From: CAMDBL01 sp964498125
GTDB taxonomy: Bacteria > Pseudomonadota > Alphaproteobacteria > Rhizobiales > Hyphomicrobiaceae
NCBI GenBank assembly: GCA_964498125.1
Contig: CAZCGE010000061.1
Coordinates: 1-64,000 of the forward strand
Direction of reading: 5' to 3'
DNA length: 64,000 nt
Below the pieces are notes generated by a model. It worked only from the letters and a program-made list of their open reading frames with translations. It had not been told where the DNA came from and searched no databases. Made by a program: the position numbers and the translations under genes. Shown one piece after another: positions 9,015 through 17,938 of the stretch (within the stretch, counting starts at the first letter, position 1; each line of letters opens with the position of its first letter).

Positions 9015-11587
9015 GCACGGCCGACACTGTGCAACTCGAGACGCGCGAGCGCGCGGCGTGGCAGGGGCTGCCGCTGGCGCTCCGGCTGGCGCTGCGCGAG
9101 CTGCGCGGCGGCATCCGCGGTTTCTACGTCTTCATCGCCTGCGTGGCGCTCGGCGTCATGGTGATCACCGCGGTCGGCGCGCTGTCGGATGCCATGCGTT
9201 CCAGTTTCGAGCGGCAGGGCCAAAGCATCCTCGGCGGTGACATGACGTTCGCGCGCGTGCACCAGCGCATCGAGCCGCCAGAGCTTGCATTCCTGGAGCG
9301 GCACGGTCGTGTCAGCGAGACGGCGACGATGCGCACCATGGCACGCCGCACCGATGGCGCCGATCAGGCGCTGGCCGAGCTGAAGGCCGTTGATACCGCC
9401 TATCCGCTGGTCGGCGAGGTCAAGCTGGACGGGGGCGTAGGCCTCGCCGAGGCCTTGCGCGGCAGTACAGTGGCGATGGATCCGGTCCTGCTCGAGCGCC
9501 TCAGATTGAAGACCGGAGATCGTATCGCCCTCGGCCGGACCGAGGTGGTGGTGCGGGCCACCATCCTGTCGGAGCCCGATGCGATTGCCGACCGGCTGAC
9601 GTTCGGACCGCGCATCTTCGTCTCGTTCCAGACGCTGCAGGCGACCGGGCTGGTGCAGCCCGGCGCCCTGGTGCGCTGGCGCTATGCCGTGCGCCAGCCC
9701 GAGGCGTCGCCGCCGGCGCTGATGGGTCTGCGCGAAGCGGCCAAGGCCGAGCTGGCCGAGGCGGGATTCACCATCGCCGACCGGCGCAATCCCTCGCCGC
9801 AGGTGACGCGCACGCTCGAGCGTTTGCGGCAATTCCTGACGCTGATCGGGCTCACGTCGCTGCTGATCGGCGGCGTCGGTGTCGCCAACGCGGTGGCGAC
9901 GTTCATCGACCGCCGCCGCAGGGTGATTGCCACCTTCAAGAGTCTCGGCGCCACCGGCGGCCTGATCTTCAGCCTGTTCCTCATCCAGGTCATGCTGATC
10001 GCCTGCATCGGCATCGGCATCGGCCTGGTGCTCGGCTACCTCGTGCCCGTCGTCATGAACGGGTTCTACGGCGAGGCGCTGCCGATCCGCGCCGATATCC
10101 GTATTACGCCGTGGAGCATCCTCTCGGCGACCGTCTACGGCCTGTTGGTGGCCTTGCTGTTCACACTCTGGCCGCTGGGCAGGGCCGAGCATGTGCGCGG
10201 CGCGGCGTTGTTTCGCGACGAGGTGAACGAGGAGCGGCTGTGGCCGCGCCTCCGCGTCATCGGCCTGACGGCGGCCTGCCTGCTGGCGCTGGCGGCGCTG
10301 GCCATTCTCACCTCGGATGGGCGCCGCATCGCCATCTACTTCTGCCTCGCCCTCGTGGTCGTCTTTGCCGTGTTCACAGGCCTCGGCGCCGCGGTCACCC
10401 GGCTGGCGCGGCGGGCGCCACGATCGCGGCGGCCCGAGCTGGCCATCGCCGTCGGCAATCTCGGCGCGCCAGGCGGGCTGACGCGCTCGGTTGTCCTTTC
10501 GCTCGGCGCCGGACTGTCGCTGCTGGTCGCCGTTGCCCTGGCGGATTCTTCCCTCGTCACCGAGATGACCTCGCGGTTGCCGGCGCAGTCGCCCAACTAC
10601 TTCATCCTCGACGTGGTCAAGGGCGACTTTCCAGGGCTCGAAGAGCTGGTCCAGCGCGAAGTGCCCGGCGCCAGACTGGAACAGGCGCCGATGCTGCGCG
10701 GCCGCCTCGTGCGACTCAACGGCGTGCCGGTGGAGGAGATCAAGGCGCCACCGGAGGCGCAGTGGGTGCTGACCGGCGACCGCGGACTGACCTATGCCGA
10801 GACCGTCCCCGACGGCTCCAGGGTGGTCGAGGGCCAGTGGTGGGACAAGGACTACGCCGGCGAGCCGCTGGTCTCGTTCGAGCAAGAACTGGCCAAAAAG
10901 CTCAAGCTTGCGATCGGCGAAACCGTCACCGTCAACGTGCTCGGCCGCAACCTGACGGCGCGCGTGGCGAGCCTGCGCGAGGTGAAATGGGAGAGTCTCG
11001 CCATCAATTTTGTCATGGTGTTCTCGCCCAACACCTTGCAGAACGCACCCCACAACGTGCTGGCCACCGTGTTGCTGCCAAAGGATGCCCCGATCGAGGC
11101 CGAGGCCCGCGTCGCGCGCGCCATCGCCCAGGCCTATCCGGCGGTGACCGCCATCCGGGTCAAGGACGCCATCAACGCCTTCAATACCATCTTCGCCAGG
11201 ATCACGATCGCGGTCCGCGTCGCCGGCAGCGTCACCTTGCTGGCGGGCGCGCTGGTGCTGGCCGGCGCGCTGGTCACTGCACAGCGCCGCCGCATCCAGC
11301 AGGCGGTGATCCTGAAGGTGCTGGGCGCCACGCGGCGGCGGATCATCGTCTCGCATCTGCTCGAGTATCTGATCATGGCGGTTGTCACGGCAACGCTGGC
11401 CGTCGGCGTCGGCACGCTGGCGTCCTATGTGGCGCTGACTCAGGTGATGGACGTCGCGTTCACGTTCTCGTGGCCGGCGGTGGCGCAGGCGCTCGGCGTC
11501 GCCTGCGGCCTGATTCTGTTGTTTGGATCGCTGGGCACCTGGCAGGTGCTGCGATCGCCGTCTGTTCCCTATTTGCGCTCGGAATAG
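9011..11587 (+). CDS. FtsX-like ABC transporter permease, YbbP-like
   Basis: An 858-residue membrane protein, the long type with two FtsX domains. There is one transmembrane helix near residues 38-58, a periplasmic domain to about 265, three helices from about 280 to 400, further helices at about 415-460 and 495-515, a second periplasmic domain, and three C-terminal helices after residue 735. The start overlaps the stop of the ATPase gene, so they are translationally coupled. Length and layout match YbbP. Expected role: mechanical work on envelope lipids or proteins; the substrate is not known. Confidence 0.9.
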   Translation: MSTADTVQLETRERAAWQGLPLALRLALRELRGGIRGFYVFIACVALGVMVITAVGALSDAMRSSFERQGQSILGGDMTFARVHQRIEPPELAFLERHGRVSETATMRTMARRTDGADQALAELKAVDTAYPLVGEVKLDGGVGLAEALRGSTVAMDPVLLERLRLKTGDRIALGRTEVVVRATILSEPDAIADRLTFGPRIFVSFQTLQATGLVQPGALVRWRYAVRQPEASPPALMGLREAAKAELAEAGFTIADRRNPSPQVTRTLERLRQFLTLIGLTSLLIGGVGVANAVATFIDRRRRVIATFKSLGATGGLIFSLFLIQVMLIACIGIGIGLVLGYLVPVVMNGFYGEALPIRADIRITPWSILSATVYGLLVALLFTLWPLGRAEHVRGAALFRDEVNEERLWPRLRVIGLTAACLLALAALAILTSDGRRIAIYFCLALVVVFAVFTGLGAAVTRLARRAPRSRRPELAIAVGNLGAPGGLTRSVVLSLGAGLSLLVAVALADSSLVTEMTSRLPAQSPNYFILDVVKGDFPGLEELVQREVPGARLEQAPMLRGRLVRLNGVPVEEIKAPPEAQWVLTGDRGLTYAETVPDGSRVVEGQWWDKDYAGEPLVSFEQELAKKLKLAIGETVTVNVLGRNLTARVASLREVKWESLAINFVMVFSPNTLQNAPHNVLATVLLPKDAPIEAEARVARAIAQAYPAVTAIRVKDAINAFNTIFARITIAVRVAGSVTLLAGALVLAGALVTAQRRRIQQAVILKVLGATRRRIIVSHLLEYLIMAVVTATLAVGVGTLASYVALTQVMDVAFTFSWPAVAQALGVACGLILLFGSLGTWQVLRSPSVPYLRSE

Positions 11588-11729
11588 GGGTGGCTGCGGG
11601 CCACATGCCGCAATGTTGCCGACCTCTTGGCTCAGGATATTGACAGAGGTCCTTGAAAATAGAAGATTCGCGGAGCATATTGAAGCTCAGCAACCGGGAA
11701 GGTTGCGAGGCCAGGCAAAGGGAAGTCAG

Positions 11730-12491
11730 ATGGCTCAGTTCGACAATAGGTATGCGCAGGTCGCGACGACCACGCGCACGGGCGCGGAGGTCGATGAGGG
11801 CTTGCGCTCCTACATGCTCAGTGTCTACAACTATATGGCGGCCGGCATCGCGTTGTCAGGCTTTACGGCCTACGGCACCTATGCGATGTCGGTGGTGCAG
11901 ACCAAATCCAATGGCGGTCTGATCCTGTCGCCACTTGGTCAGTTGCTGTACGCGTCGCCGCTGAAGTGGGTGGTGATGCTGCTGCCGCTGGCGTTCGTGT
12001 TCTTCCTGTCATTCCGCATCTACAAGATGAGCGTGCCGGCAGCGCAGCTCTCCTTCTGGCTGTTCGCGGCCGTGATGGGCTTGTCGCTGTCGTCGATCTT
12101 CCTGATCTTCCAGCTCGGGTCGATCACGCAGGTGTTCTTTGTCACGGCCGCTGCCTTCGCCGGTCTGAGCCTCTACGGCTACACCACCAAGAAGGATCTC
12201 AGCGGCTGGGGCTCCTTCCTGATCATGGGCGTGATCGGCATCATCATCGCCGCGATCGTCAATATCTTCCTGCAGTCGAGCGCGCTGCAGTTCGCCATCT
12301 CGGTCATCGGCGTGCTGGTATTCGCTGGTCTCACCGCCTACGACACCCAGCAGATCAAGGACAACTACTACACGGTGATGGGCGACATGACGGCGACCAG
12401 CAAGGCCGCGATCATGGGCGCGCTGAACCTCTACCTCGACTTCATCAACATGTTCACCTCGATGCTGAGCCTGTTCGGCAACCGCGAATAA
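11730..12491 (+). CDS. Bax inhibitor-1 (YbhL/YccA) family membrane protein
   Basis: A 253-residue protein with seven hydrophobic helices, starting after a short polar N-terminus (MAQFDNRYAQVATTT). Family marks are the N-terminal LRSYMLSVYNYMAAGIALSG helix, the AYDTQQIK motif after helix six, and a C-terminal LNLYLDFINMF helix. BI-1 family proteins form pH-sensitive calcium-leak channels in the bacterial inner membrane; the physiological role is poorly known. The ATG has a purine-rich AAAGGGAAG site upstream. It stands alone and is followed by a terminator. Confidence 0.9.
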   Translation: MAQFDNRYAQVATTTRTGAEVDEGLRSYMLSVYNYMAAGIALSGFTAYGTYAMSVVQTKSNGGLILSPLGQLLYASPLKWVVMLLPLAFVFFLSFRIYKMSVPAAQLSFWLFAAVMGLSLSSIFLIFQLGSITQVFFVTAAAFAGLSLYGYTTKKDLSGWGSFLIMGVIGIIIAAIVNIFLQSSALQFAISVIGVLVFAGLTAYDTQQIKDNYYTVMGDMTATSKAAIMGALNLYLDFINMFTSMLSLFGNRE

Positions 12492-12520
12492 GCTGAACGT
12501 CGAGACCGCGGACAGATACA

Positions 12521-12557
12521 GAGGGCCTCGCCACAAGCGGGGCCCTTTGGATTTTAT
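12521..12557 (+). terminator. Rho-independent terminator of the BI-1 gene
   Basis: A GGGCCTCG arm (from 12523) pairs with CGGGGCCC (ending about 12545) around a short loop, with one G-U pair, followed by TTTGGATTTTATT. It lies 40 bases after the stop codon. Confidence 0.7.
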
Positions 12558-12605
12558 TGTCCCCGAAGGGCTTTCCTGCATGGGTTGTGGCCAGGACGAG
12601 GCTAA

Positions 12606-12651
12606 TGCACAATTTTTGATCTAATCGATAAAAATGCATAATTTTTATGCA
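12606..12651 (+). promoter_or_regulatory. NtrC-like enhancer sites upstream of urtA
   Basis: At 12635-12651 there is a 17-base dyad of TGCAT and ATGCA arms around seven A/T bases. Its geometry matches the NtrC consensus TGCAC-N7-GTGCA with a transition in each arm. A second, half-conserved site with the same AATTTTT centre starts at 12606 (TGCACAATTTTT). They lie roughly 130-175 bases ahead of a sigma-54 promoter, a normal enhancer distance. Binding is inferred. Confidence 0.5.
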
Positions 12652-12740
12652 TGATGCTTGATGGATCGGCAATCGACCGGTGCATCTTCGGGCCTGGTTC
12701 GTCCCGCGATTGCTGAGTTGACGACGAAAAATGATCGCCT

Positions 12741-12753
12741 GATCAATGCCTTA
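12741..12753 (+). promoter_or_regulatory. Possible IHF site
   Basis: GATCAATGCCTTA matches the IHF consensus WATCAANNNNTTR at all defined bases except the first. It lies between the putative enhancer and the sigma-54 promoter, where IHF normally bends DNA to bring NtrC to the polymerase. The motif is short, so this is only supportive. Confidence 0.4.
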
Positions 12754-12781
12754 GAATAATGCTGGCCGCCACGACATAATC

Positions 12782-12797
12782 TGGCATGCGGCTTGCG
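12782..12797 (+). promoter_or_regulatory. Sigma-54 (RpoN) promoter for the urt-ure block
   Basis: TGGCATGCGGCTTGCG fits the consensus TGGCACGN4TTGCW, with the essential GG (12783-12784) and GC (12795-12796) at the right spacing. Transcription would begin near 12808, giving a leader of about 29 bases that still contains the AGGGAG ribosome site of urtA (ATG 12837). RpoN control of urea uptake under nitrogen limitation is established in other bacteria. Confidence 0.65.
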
Positions 12798-12836
12798 AAC
12801 TGTCTGTTTACCAAACCACGACACAGGGAGTTTCAA

Positions 12837-14138
12837 ATGCATTTGACCAGACGTTTCCTCTTCGGTACGGCGACGGCCGCGGCGCTGGCAGTGACCGGCG
12901 GCATATCCGGCATCAGCACGGCCTCCGCGCAAGACACCATCAAAGTCGGCGTCCTGCATTCGCTGTCCGGCACCATGGCGATCAGCGAGACGACGCTGAA
13001 GGACGTCATGCTGATGCTGATCGAGGAGCAGAACAAGAAGGGCGGCCTGCTCGGCAAGAAGCTGGAAGCCGTGGTCGTCGATCCAGCCTCCAACTGGCCG
13101 TTGTTCGCCGAGAAGGCGCGCGAGCTGATCTCCCAGCATAAGGTCTCGGCAGTGTTCGGCTGCTGGACGTCGGTGTCGCGCAAGTCGGTGCTGCCGGTGT
13201 TCAAGGAGCTGAACAACATCCTGTTCTACCCCGTGCAATACGAGGGCGAGGAGAGCGAGCGCAACGTATTCTATACGGGTGCGGCGCCGAACCAGCAGGC
13301 GATCCCGGCCGTCGACTACCTGATGAGCAAGGACGGCGGCGAGGCCAAGCGCTGGGTGCTGGCCGGCACCGACTACGTCTATCCGCGCACCACCAACAAG
13401 ATCCTGGAGGCCTACCTTCTCGCCAAGGGCGTGGCCAAGGAAGACATCATGATCAACTACACGCCGTTCGGCCATTCCGACTGGCAGACCATCGTTACCG
13501 ACATCAAGAAGTTCGGCTCGACCGGCAAGAAGACGGCGGTGGTCTCGACCATCAACGGTGACGCCAACGTGCCGTTCTACAAGGAGCTGGCCAATGCAGG
13601 CGTCAAGGCGACCGACATCCCGGTCGTGGCGTTCTCGGTCGGCGAGGAAGAGCTGGCCGGCGTCGACACCAAGAATCTCGTCGGCCATCTCACCGCCTGG
13701 AACTACTTCCAGTCGGTCAAGGACAAGGGCAACGACGAGTTCATCGCCAAGTGGAAGGCTTTCACCAAAAACCCGAAGCGCGTCACCAACGATCCGATGG
13801 AAGCGCACGTCATCGGCTTCAACATGTGGGTGAAGGCGGTCGAGAAGGTGAAGTCCACCGATCCCGACAAGGTGATCGACGCGCTGCCCGGCATCGAGGC
13901 CGCCAATCTGACCGGCGGCGTTTCCAAGATGCTGCCCAACCACCACATCACCAAGCCGGTGCTGATCGGCGAGATCCGCGCCGACGGCCAGATGGATACG
14001 GTGTGGCAGACCAAGGGCCTGGTGGCCGGCGACGCCTGGTCCAAGCACCTCGACGGCTCCAAGGACCTCGAGGGCGACTGGGTCGGCAAGAAGTGCGGCA
14101 ACTGGAACACCAAGACCAACAGTTGCGGCGCCAAGTAG
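12837..14138 (+). CDS. urtA: Urea ABC transporter substrate-binding protein UrtA
   Basis: A 433-residue periplasmic binding protein of the UrtA/AmiC family. A twin-arginine-like signal (TRRFLFGTA) ends near STASAQD; the mature protein opens TIKVGVLHSLSGTMAISE, typical of UrtA, and carries FGCWTSVSRKSVLPVF and NILFYPVQYEGEE, the conserved urea-site region. ATG 12837 follows AGGGAG and lies 29 bases past the predicted sigma-54 start site; the open frame reaches back to 12786 but that would remove the promoter. It captures urea for UrtBCDE. Confidence 0.95.
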   Translation: MHLTRRFLFGTATAAALAVTGGISGISTASAQDTIKVGVLHSLSGTMAISETTLKDVMLMLIEEQNKKGGLLGKKLEAVVVDPASNWPLFAEKARELISQHKVSAVFGCWTSVSRKSVLPVFKELNNILFYPVQYEGEESERNVFYTGAAPNQQAIPAVDYLMSKDGGEAKRWVLAGTDYVYPRTTNKILEAYLLAKGVAKEDIMINYTPFGHSDWQTIVTDIKKFGSTGKKTAVVSTINGDANVPFYKELANAGVKATDIPVVAFSVGEEELAGVDTKNLVGHLTAWNYFQSVKDKGNDEFIAKWKAFTKNPKRVTNDPMEAHVIGFNMWVKAVEKVKSTDPDKVIDALPGIEAANLTGGVSKMLPNHHITKPVLIGEIRADGQMDTVWQTKGLVAGDAWSKHLDGSKDLEGDWVGKKCGNWNTKTNSCGAK

Positions 14139-14203
14139 AACTGATGCAGCGTTTCGGCGGTGTCTGACCAAAGGTCAGACACCGCTTCATCAGGGGACTC
14201 GTC

Positions 14204-15811
14204 ATGCCGACGGCGCGGCGGATCGCAAACCTGCTTTTTGCGCTTGCGATCCTTCTCGCTGTCGCTGCGCCGGCCCGCGCCGATCTGAAGTCCGCCTTGG
14301 CGCGGCTGGCCGACGACAGCTTCTCCGAGACGGCGATTGCCATCGACGAAATCTCCCAATCCAATGCGCCGACGTCCATCGCCATACTCGAAGCGCTCGC
14401 CGATCGCCGGCTGCTGCTCGATTCCGCGACCAAGACCATCTACGTCAAGACCCCGACCGGTGGCCATGTCGAGGCCGCGGCCGGTACGATTGTCACGAGC
14501 CCGCCGAGCGGCCTGCAGCTGGTGCGCGTCAACAATCGACTGCGGGTTGCGATCGAGGCCGCCCTTGGCGGACTGACATTGCGCGCGCCCGATCCCGCCA
14601 AGCGCGTCCAGGCCGCGGAAACGATTTTCAAATCACGCGACCAGAGCGCCTTGCCTGCCCTCGAAGCAGCTTTGGCCGCGGAGACAAATCCCGCCGCCAA
14701 GCGGGCCTTCGAGAAAGCACGCGCCGCCATCTTCCTGCTGAGCGCCAACGCGACCCTCGAACAGCGGCATGACGCGATCGCACTCCTCGAAAGCGCGTCG
14801 GATCAGGATGCGATCGGCCTGCTGCGCACCGCGCTGCAGACAACGAAGACGCCACAGACGCGCCTGATACTGGAGCGTGCCGTCAAGCATATCGAGGACC
14901 GCCAGAAACTGCGCGAGATCGTACAGAACGTCTGGTACGGATTGTCGCTCGGGTCGGTGCTGCTGCTCGCCGCCATCGGTCTTGCCATCACCTTCGGCGT
15001 GATGGGCGTCATCAACATGGCGCACGGCGAGATGGTGATGCTCGGCGCCTATACGACATTCGCCGTGCAGGAGGTGTTTCGCGCCGTGGCGCCCGCCTAT
15101 TTCGACTGGTCGCTGCCGCTCGCCATCCCGCTGGCGTTCCTCGTTTCAGCATTGGTCGGACTGGCCATCGAGCGCGGCGTCATCAGTTTTCTCTACGGCC
15201 GCCCGCTGGAGACGCTGCTGGCGACCTGGGGGGTCAGCCTTGTATTGCAGCAGGCGGTGCGCACCGCCTTCGGCTCGAGCAATCGCGAGGTCGGCAACCC
15301 GAGCTATATGTCCGGCAGCTTCGAGGTGTTCGGGCTTTCGGTCGCGCTGGGCCGCCTGTGGATCATCGTTTTCACGCTGATCCTGTTCGCTGGGCTGCTG
15401 GCGCTGCTGAAGGCGACGCCGCTGGGTCTCAGGATGCGCGCCGTGACGCAGAACCGGCGCATGGCCGCCTCCATGGGCATTCGTTCCGGCTCGATCGACG
15501 CCATGACGTTCGCGCTCGGCTCGGGCATCGCCGGCATCGCCGGCGTGGCGCTGTCGCAGATCGACAACGTCTCGCCCAACCTCGGCCAGTCCTACATCAT
15601 CGACAGCTTCATGGTCGTGGTGTTCGGCGGCGTCGGCAACCTGTGGGGGACGTTCGTCTCCGCCTTCCTGCTCGGCATCGCCAACAAGTTCCTAGAACCG
15701 TTCGCTGGCGCGGTGCTCGGCAAGATCCTGATCCTCGTGCTGCTGATCCTGTTCATTCAGAAGCGCCCGCGGGGTCTCTTCGCCCTCAAGGGCAGGGCGG
15801 TGGACGCATGA
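14204..15811 (+). CDS. urtB: Urea ABC transporter permease UrtB
   Basis: A 535-residue LivH-type permease with the long periplasmic N-terminal extension that marks UrtB: a signal sequence, about 220 soluble residues, then eight or so helices from about residue 243 (YGLSLGSVLLLAAIGLAITFG). The GVMGVINMAHGEMVMLGAY motif is the conserved LIV-permease signature. It is 65 bases behind urtA and overlaps urtC by four bases (ATGA). Confidence 0.95.
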   Translation: MPTARRIANLLFALAILLAVAAPARADLKSALARLADDSFSETAIAIDEISQSNAPTSIAILEALADRRLLLDSATKTIYVKTPTGGHVEAAAGTIVTSPPSGLQLVRVNNRLRVAIEAALGGLTLRAPDPAKRVQAAETIFKSRDQSALPALEAALAAETNPAAKRAFEKARAAIFLLSANATLEQRHDAIALLESASDQDAIGLLRTALQTTKTPQTRLILERAVKHIEDRQKLREIVQNVWYGLSLGSVLLLAAIGLAITFGVMGVINMAHGEMVMLGAYTTFAVQEVFRAVAPAYFDWSLPLAIPLAFLVSALVGLAIERGVISFLYGRPLETLLATWGVSLVLQQAVRTAFGSSNREVGNPSYMSGSFEVFGLSVALGRLWIIVFTLILFAGLLALLKATPLGLRMRAVTQNRRMAASMGIRSGSIDAMTFALGSGIAGIAGVALSQIDNVSPNLGQSYIIDSFMVVVFGGVGNLWGTFVSAFLLGIANKFLEPFAGAVLGKILILVLLILFIQKRPRGLFALKGRAVDA

Positions 15812-16959
15812 TCACGTCGCTGCTCATCCGCAGCCTCGATCGACGGTCGTCGATCTTCCTGGCCATCATCGCCGCGGTCGCCGTGCTGGTGCCGATCCTC
15901 AATCTGGCGCTGCCGGAGTCGTCGTTCTTTCACGTGCCAACCTATGCGGTGGCGCTGCTCGGCAAATACATCTGCTTCGCCATCCTGGCGCTGGCGCTCG
16001 ACCTGGTCTGGGGCTATTGCGGGATCCTGTCGCTCGGCCACGGCGCCTTCTTCGCGCTCGGCGGCTATGCCATGGGCATGTACCTGATGCGCCAGATCGG
16101 CACGCGCGGCGTCTATGCGCATCCCGTGCTGCCCGACTTCATGGTGTTCCTCAACTGGCCGGAGTTGCCGTGGTACTGGTACGGCTTCTCCTCGTTGCCG
16201 TTCGCCATGCTGATGGTCGTGCTGGTTCCGGGTCTGCTCGCCTTCCTGTTCGGCTGGCTCGCCTTCCGCTCACGCGTCACCGGCGTCTACCTGTCGATCA
16301 TCACACAGGCGCTGACGTACGCGCTGCTGCTCGCCTTCTTCCGCAACGACATGGGCTTTGGCGGCAACAACGGGCTCACCGACTTCAAGGACATCGCCGG
16401 CTTTCCCGTGCAGGCGAAGTCGACGCGCGCGGCGCTGTTTGTCGCCTCGCTAGCGCTGCTGGCCGCCGCGTTCATGATGGCCCGCGTGCTGGTGACGTCG
16501 ACCTTCGGCAAGGTGCTGGTCGCCATCCGGGATGCCGAATCGCGCACGCGGTTCCTGGGGTACCGGGTCGAAAGCTACAAATTGTTCGTGTTCACCGTAT
16601 CGGCCTGCGTGGCCGGGCTCGCCGGCGCGCTCTATGTGCCGCAGGTCGGCATCATCAACCCGTCCGAATTCTCGCCGGCCAATTCCATCGAGGCCGTGAT
16701 CTGGGTGGCGGTCGGCGGTCGCGGCACGCTGATCGGCGCCGTCGTCGGCGCCCTGGTCGTCAATTTTCTGAAGACCGTCTTCACGACAGGATTTCTCGCC
16801 GCCTACTGGTTGTTCATGCTTGGCGGGCTGTTCATTCTGGTCACACTGGTGATGCCGAACGGGATCGTCGGGACCTTGTCCGACTTCCTTGCCAGCCGGC
16901 GCGCGGCCCGGACCACGGGCGACACCAACGGGCGGGTCGTGCCCACGGCGGCGGAGTAG
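15808..16959 (+). CDS. urtC: Urea ABC transporter permease UrtC
   Basis: A 383-residue LivM-type permease. It starts MITSLLIRSLD at an ATG overlapping the urtB stop; the frame is open far upstream inside urtB, but that part is a shadow. The LVWGYCGILSLGHGAFFALGGY signature lies near residue 66-87, and there are about nine helices. It forms the urea channel together with UrtB. Confidence 0.95.
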   Translation: MITSLLIRSLDRRSSIFLAIIAAVAVLVPILNLALPESSFFHVPTYAVALLGKYICFAILALALDLVWGYCGILSLGHGAFFALGGYAMGMYLMRQIGTRGVYAHPVLPDFMVFLNWPELPWYWYGFSSLPFAMLMVVLVPGLLAFLFGWLAFRSRVTGVYLSIITQALTYALLLAFFRNDMGFGGNNGLTDFKDIAGFPVQAKSTRAALFVASLALLAAAFMMARVLVTSTFGKVLVAIRDAESRTRFLGYRVESYKLFVFTVSACVAGLAGALYVPQVGIINPSEFSPANSIEAVIWVAVGGRGTLIGAVVGALVVNFLKTVFTTGFLAAYWLFMLGGLFILVTLVMPNGIVGTLSDFLASRRAARTTGDTNGRVVPTAAE

Positions 16960-16963
16960 GTCC

Positions 16964-17725
16964 ATGGCCGAAGACTCGAGCCCGATGACCAGCGCCATGC
17001 TCTATCTCGACGGCGTGTCCGTGTCGTTCGACGGGTTTCGCGCGCTCAACGAGCTGTCGCTGTTGCTCGAGGCCGGTGAGATGCGCGCCATCATCGGCCC
17101 GAACGGCGCCGGCAAGACGACGATGATGGACGTGATCACCGGCAAGACCAAACCCGACAGCGGCATCGTGCTGTTTGGCGGCGTCACCGACCTCACCCAA
17201 CTCGACGAGGCCGAGATCGCCAACCTCGGCATCGGCCGCAAATTCCAGAAGCCGACGGTGTTCGAGAGCCATACGCTTGCCGACAACATTCGTTTGGCGC
17301 TGAAGGGCCCGCGCGATCCGCTGGCGGCGTTATTCGGCGCCCGCAATCGCATCAGCGAGGCGAGCATCGACGCGGTGCTGGAAAAGGTTAGCTTGATCGA
17401 CAAGCGCAATGATCTGGCCGGCGCGCTGAGCCACGGCCAGAAGCAGTGGCTCGAGATCGCCATGCTGCTGGCGCAGGACCCGAAGCTGCTGCTGGTCGAT
17501 GAACCCGTCGCCGGCATGACCGACGCCGAGACCGAGACCACGGCGCAGCTGTTGAAAGAAATCGCCAAGACGCATTCCGTGGTCGTCGTCGAGCACGACA
17601 TGAGCTTTGTGCGCGCGCTCGGCGTGCGCGTGACCTGTCTGCATGAAGGCTCGGTTCTGGCCGAGGGCAGCATCGACGATGTCTCGGCCAACCAGCGCGT
17701 CGTCGAGGTTTATCTGGGGCGCTAA
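16964..17725 (+). CDS. urtD: Urea ABC transporter ATPase UrtD
   Basis: A 253-residue LivG-type ATPase. Walker A is GPNGAGKTT, the signature is LSHGQKQWLEIAMLL (UrtD proteins carry LSHGQKQWLEIGM), Walker B is LLLVDEPVAGMTDAE, and the switch His is in VVVEHDM. The ATG lies four bases after urtC with GGAG upstream. It energises urea uptake with UrtE. Confidence 0.95.
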   Translation: MAEDSSPMTSAMLYLDGVSVSFDGFRALNELSLLLEAGEMRAIIGPNGAGKTTMMDVITGKTKPDSGIVLFGGVTDLTQLDEAEIANLGIGRKFQKPTVFESHTLADNIRLALKGPRDPLAALFGARNRISEASIDAVLEKVSLIDKRNDLAGALSHGQKQWLEIAMLLAQDPKLLLVDEPVAGMTDAETETTAQLLKEIAKTHSVVVVEHDMSFVRALGVRVTCLHEGSVLAEGSIDDVSANQRVVEVYLGR

Positions 17726-17749
17726 TCGCGTCGTGTAAGGAGAACGGCT

Positions 17750-17938
17750 GTGCTGCTACCCCGCCTGCCCAATTCGCGACCCGCGCCGTTGCCGGGTTCG
17801 CCGCCGAGCCCGGCAGGCAAGGCGGCGCCGGTGCGTGCCAAGAAGACCGGTCGCACCAAGCTTGCACGGGATTTGCGCGTGTTGCTGCGGGGGCCGCGCG
17901 ACTTGCTGACCAAGACCAAAAGAAGCGGAGTCCGCTGA
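17750..17938 (+). CDS. Small basic protein between urtD and urtE, unknown
   Basis: A 62-residue reading frame with a GTG start, an AAGGAG ribosome site 7 bases upstream, and a TGATG junction that couples it to urtE. The product is proline-rich at the N-terminus (RPAPLPGSPPSPAGK) and strongly basic at the C-terminus (13 Arg and 6 Lys overall), with no signal peptide or membrane segment. I recognise no family. The clean translation signals and the exact fit in a 212-base gap of an otherwise tightly packed operon argue that it is expressed. It could instead only be a coupling leader for urtE. Confidence 0.55.
   Translation: MLLPRLPNSRPAPLPGSPPSPAGKAAPVRAKKTGRTKLARDLRVLLRGPRDLLTKTKRSGVR

Noticed and set aside
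8600..11356. A 918-codon minus-strand frame opposite ybbA/ybbP
   Set aside because: It is the antisense shadow of two strongly supported genes, rich in His, Arg, Asp and Gly with no family signal; high GC makes such frames common.
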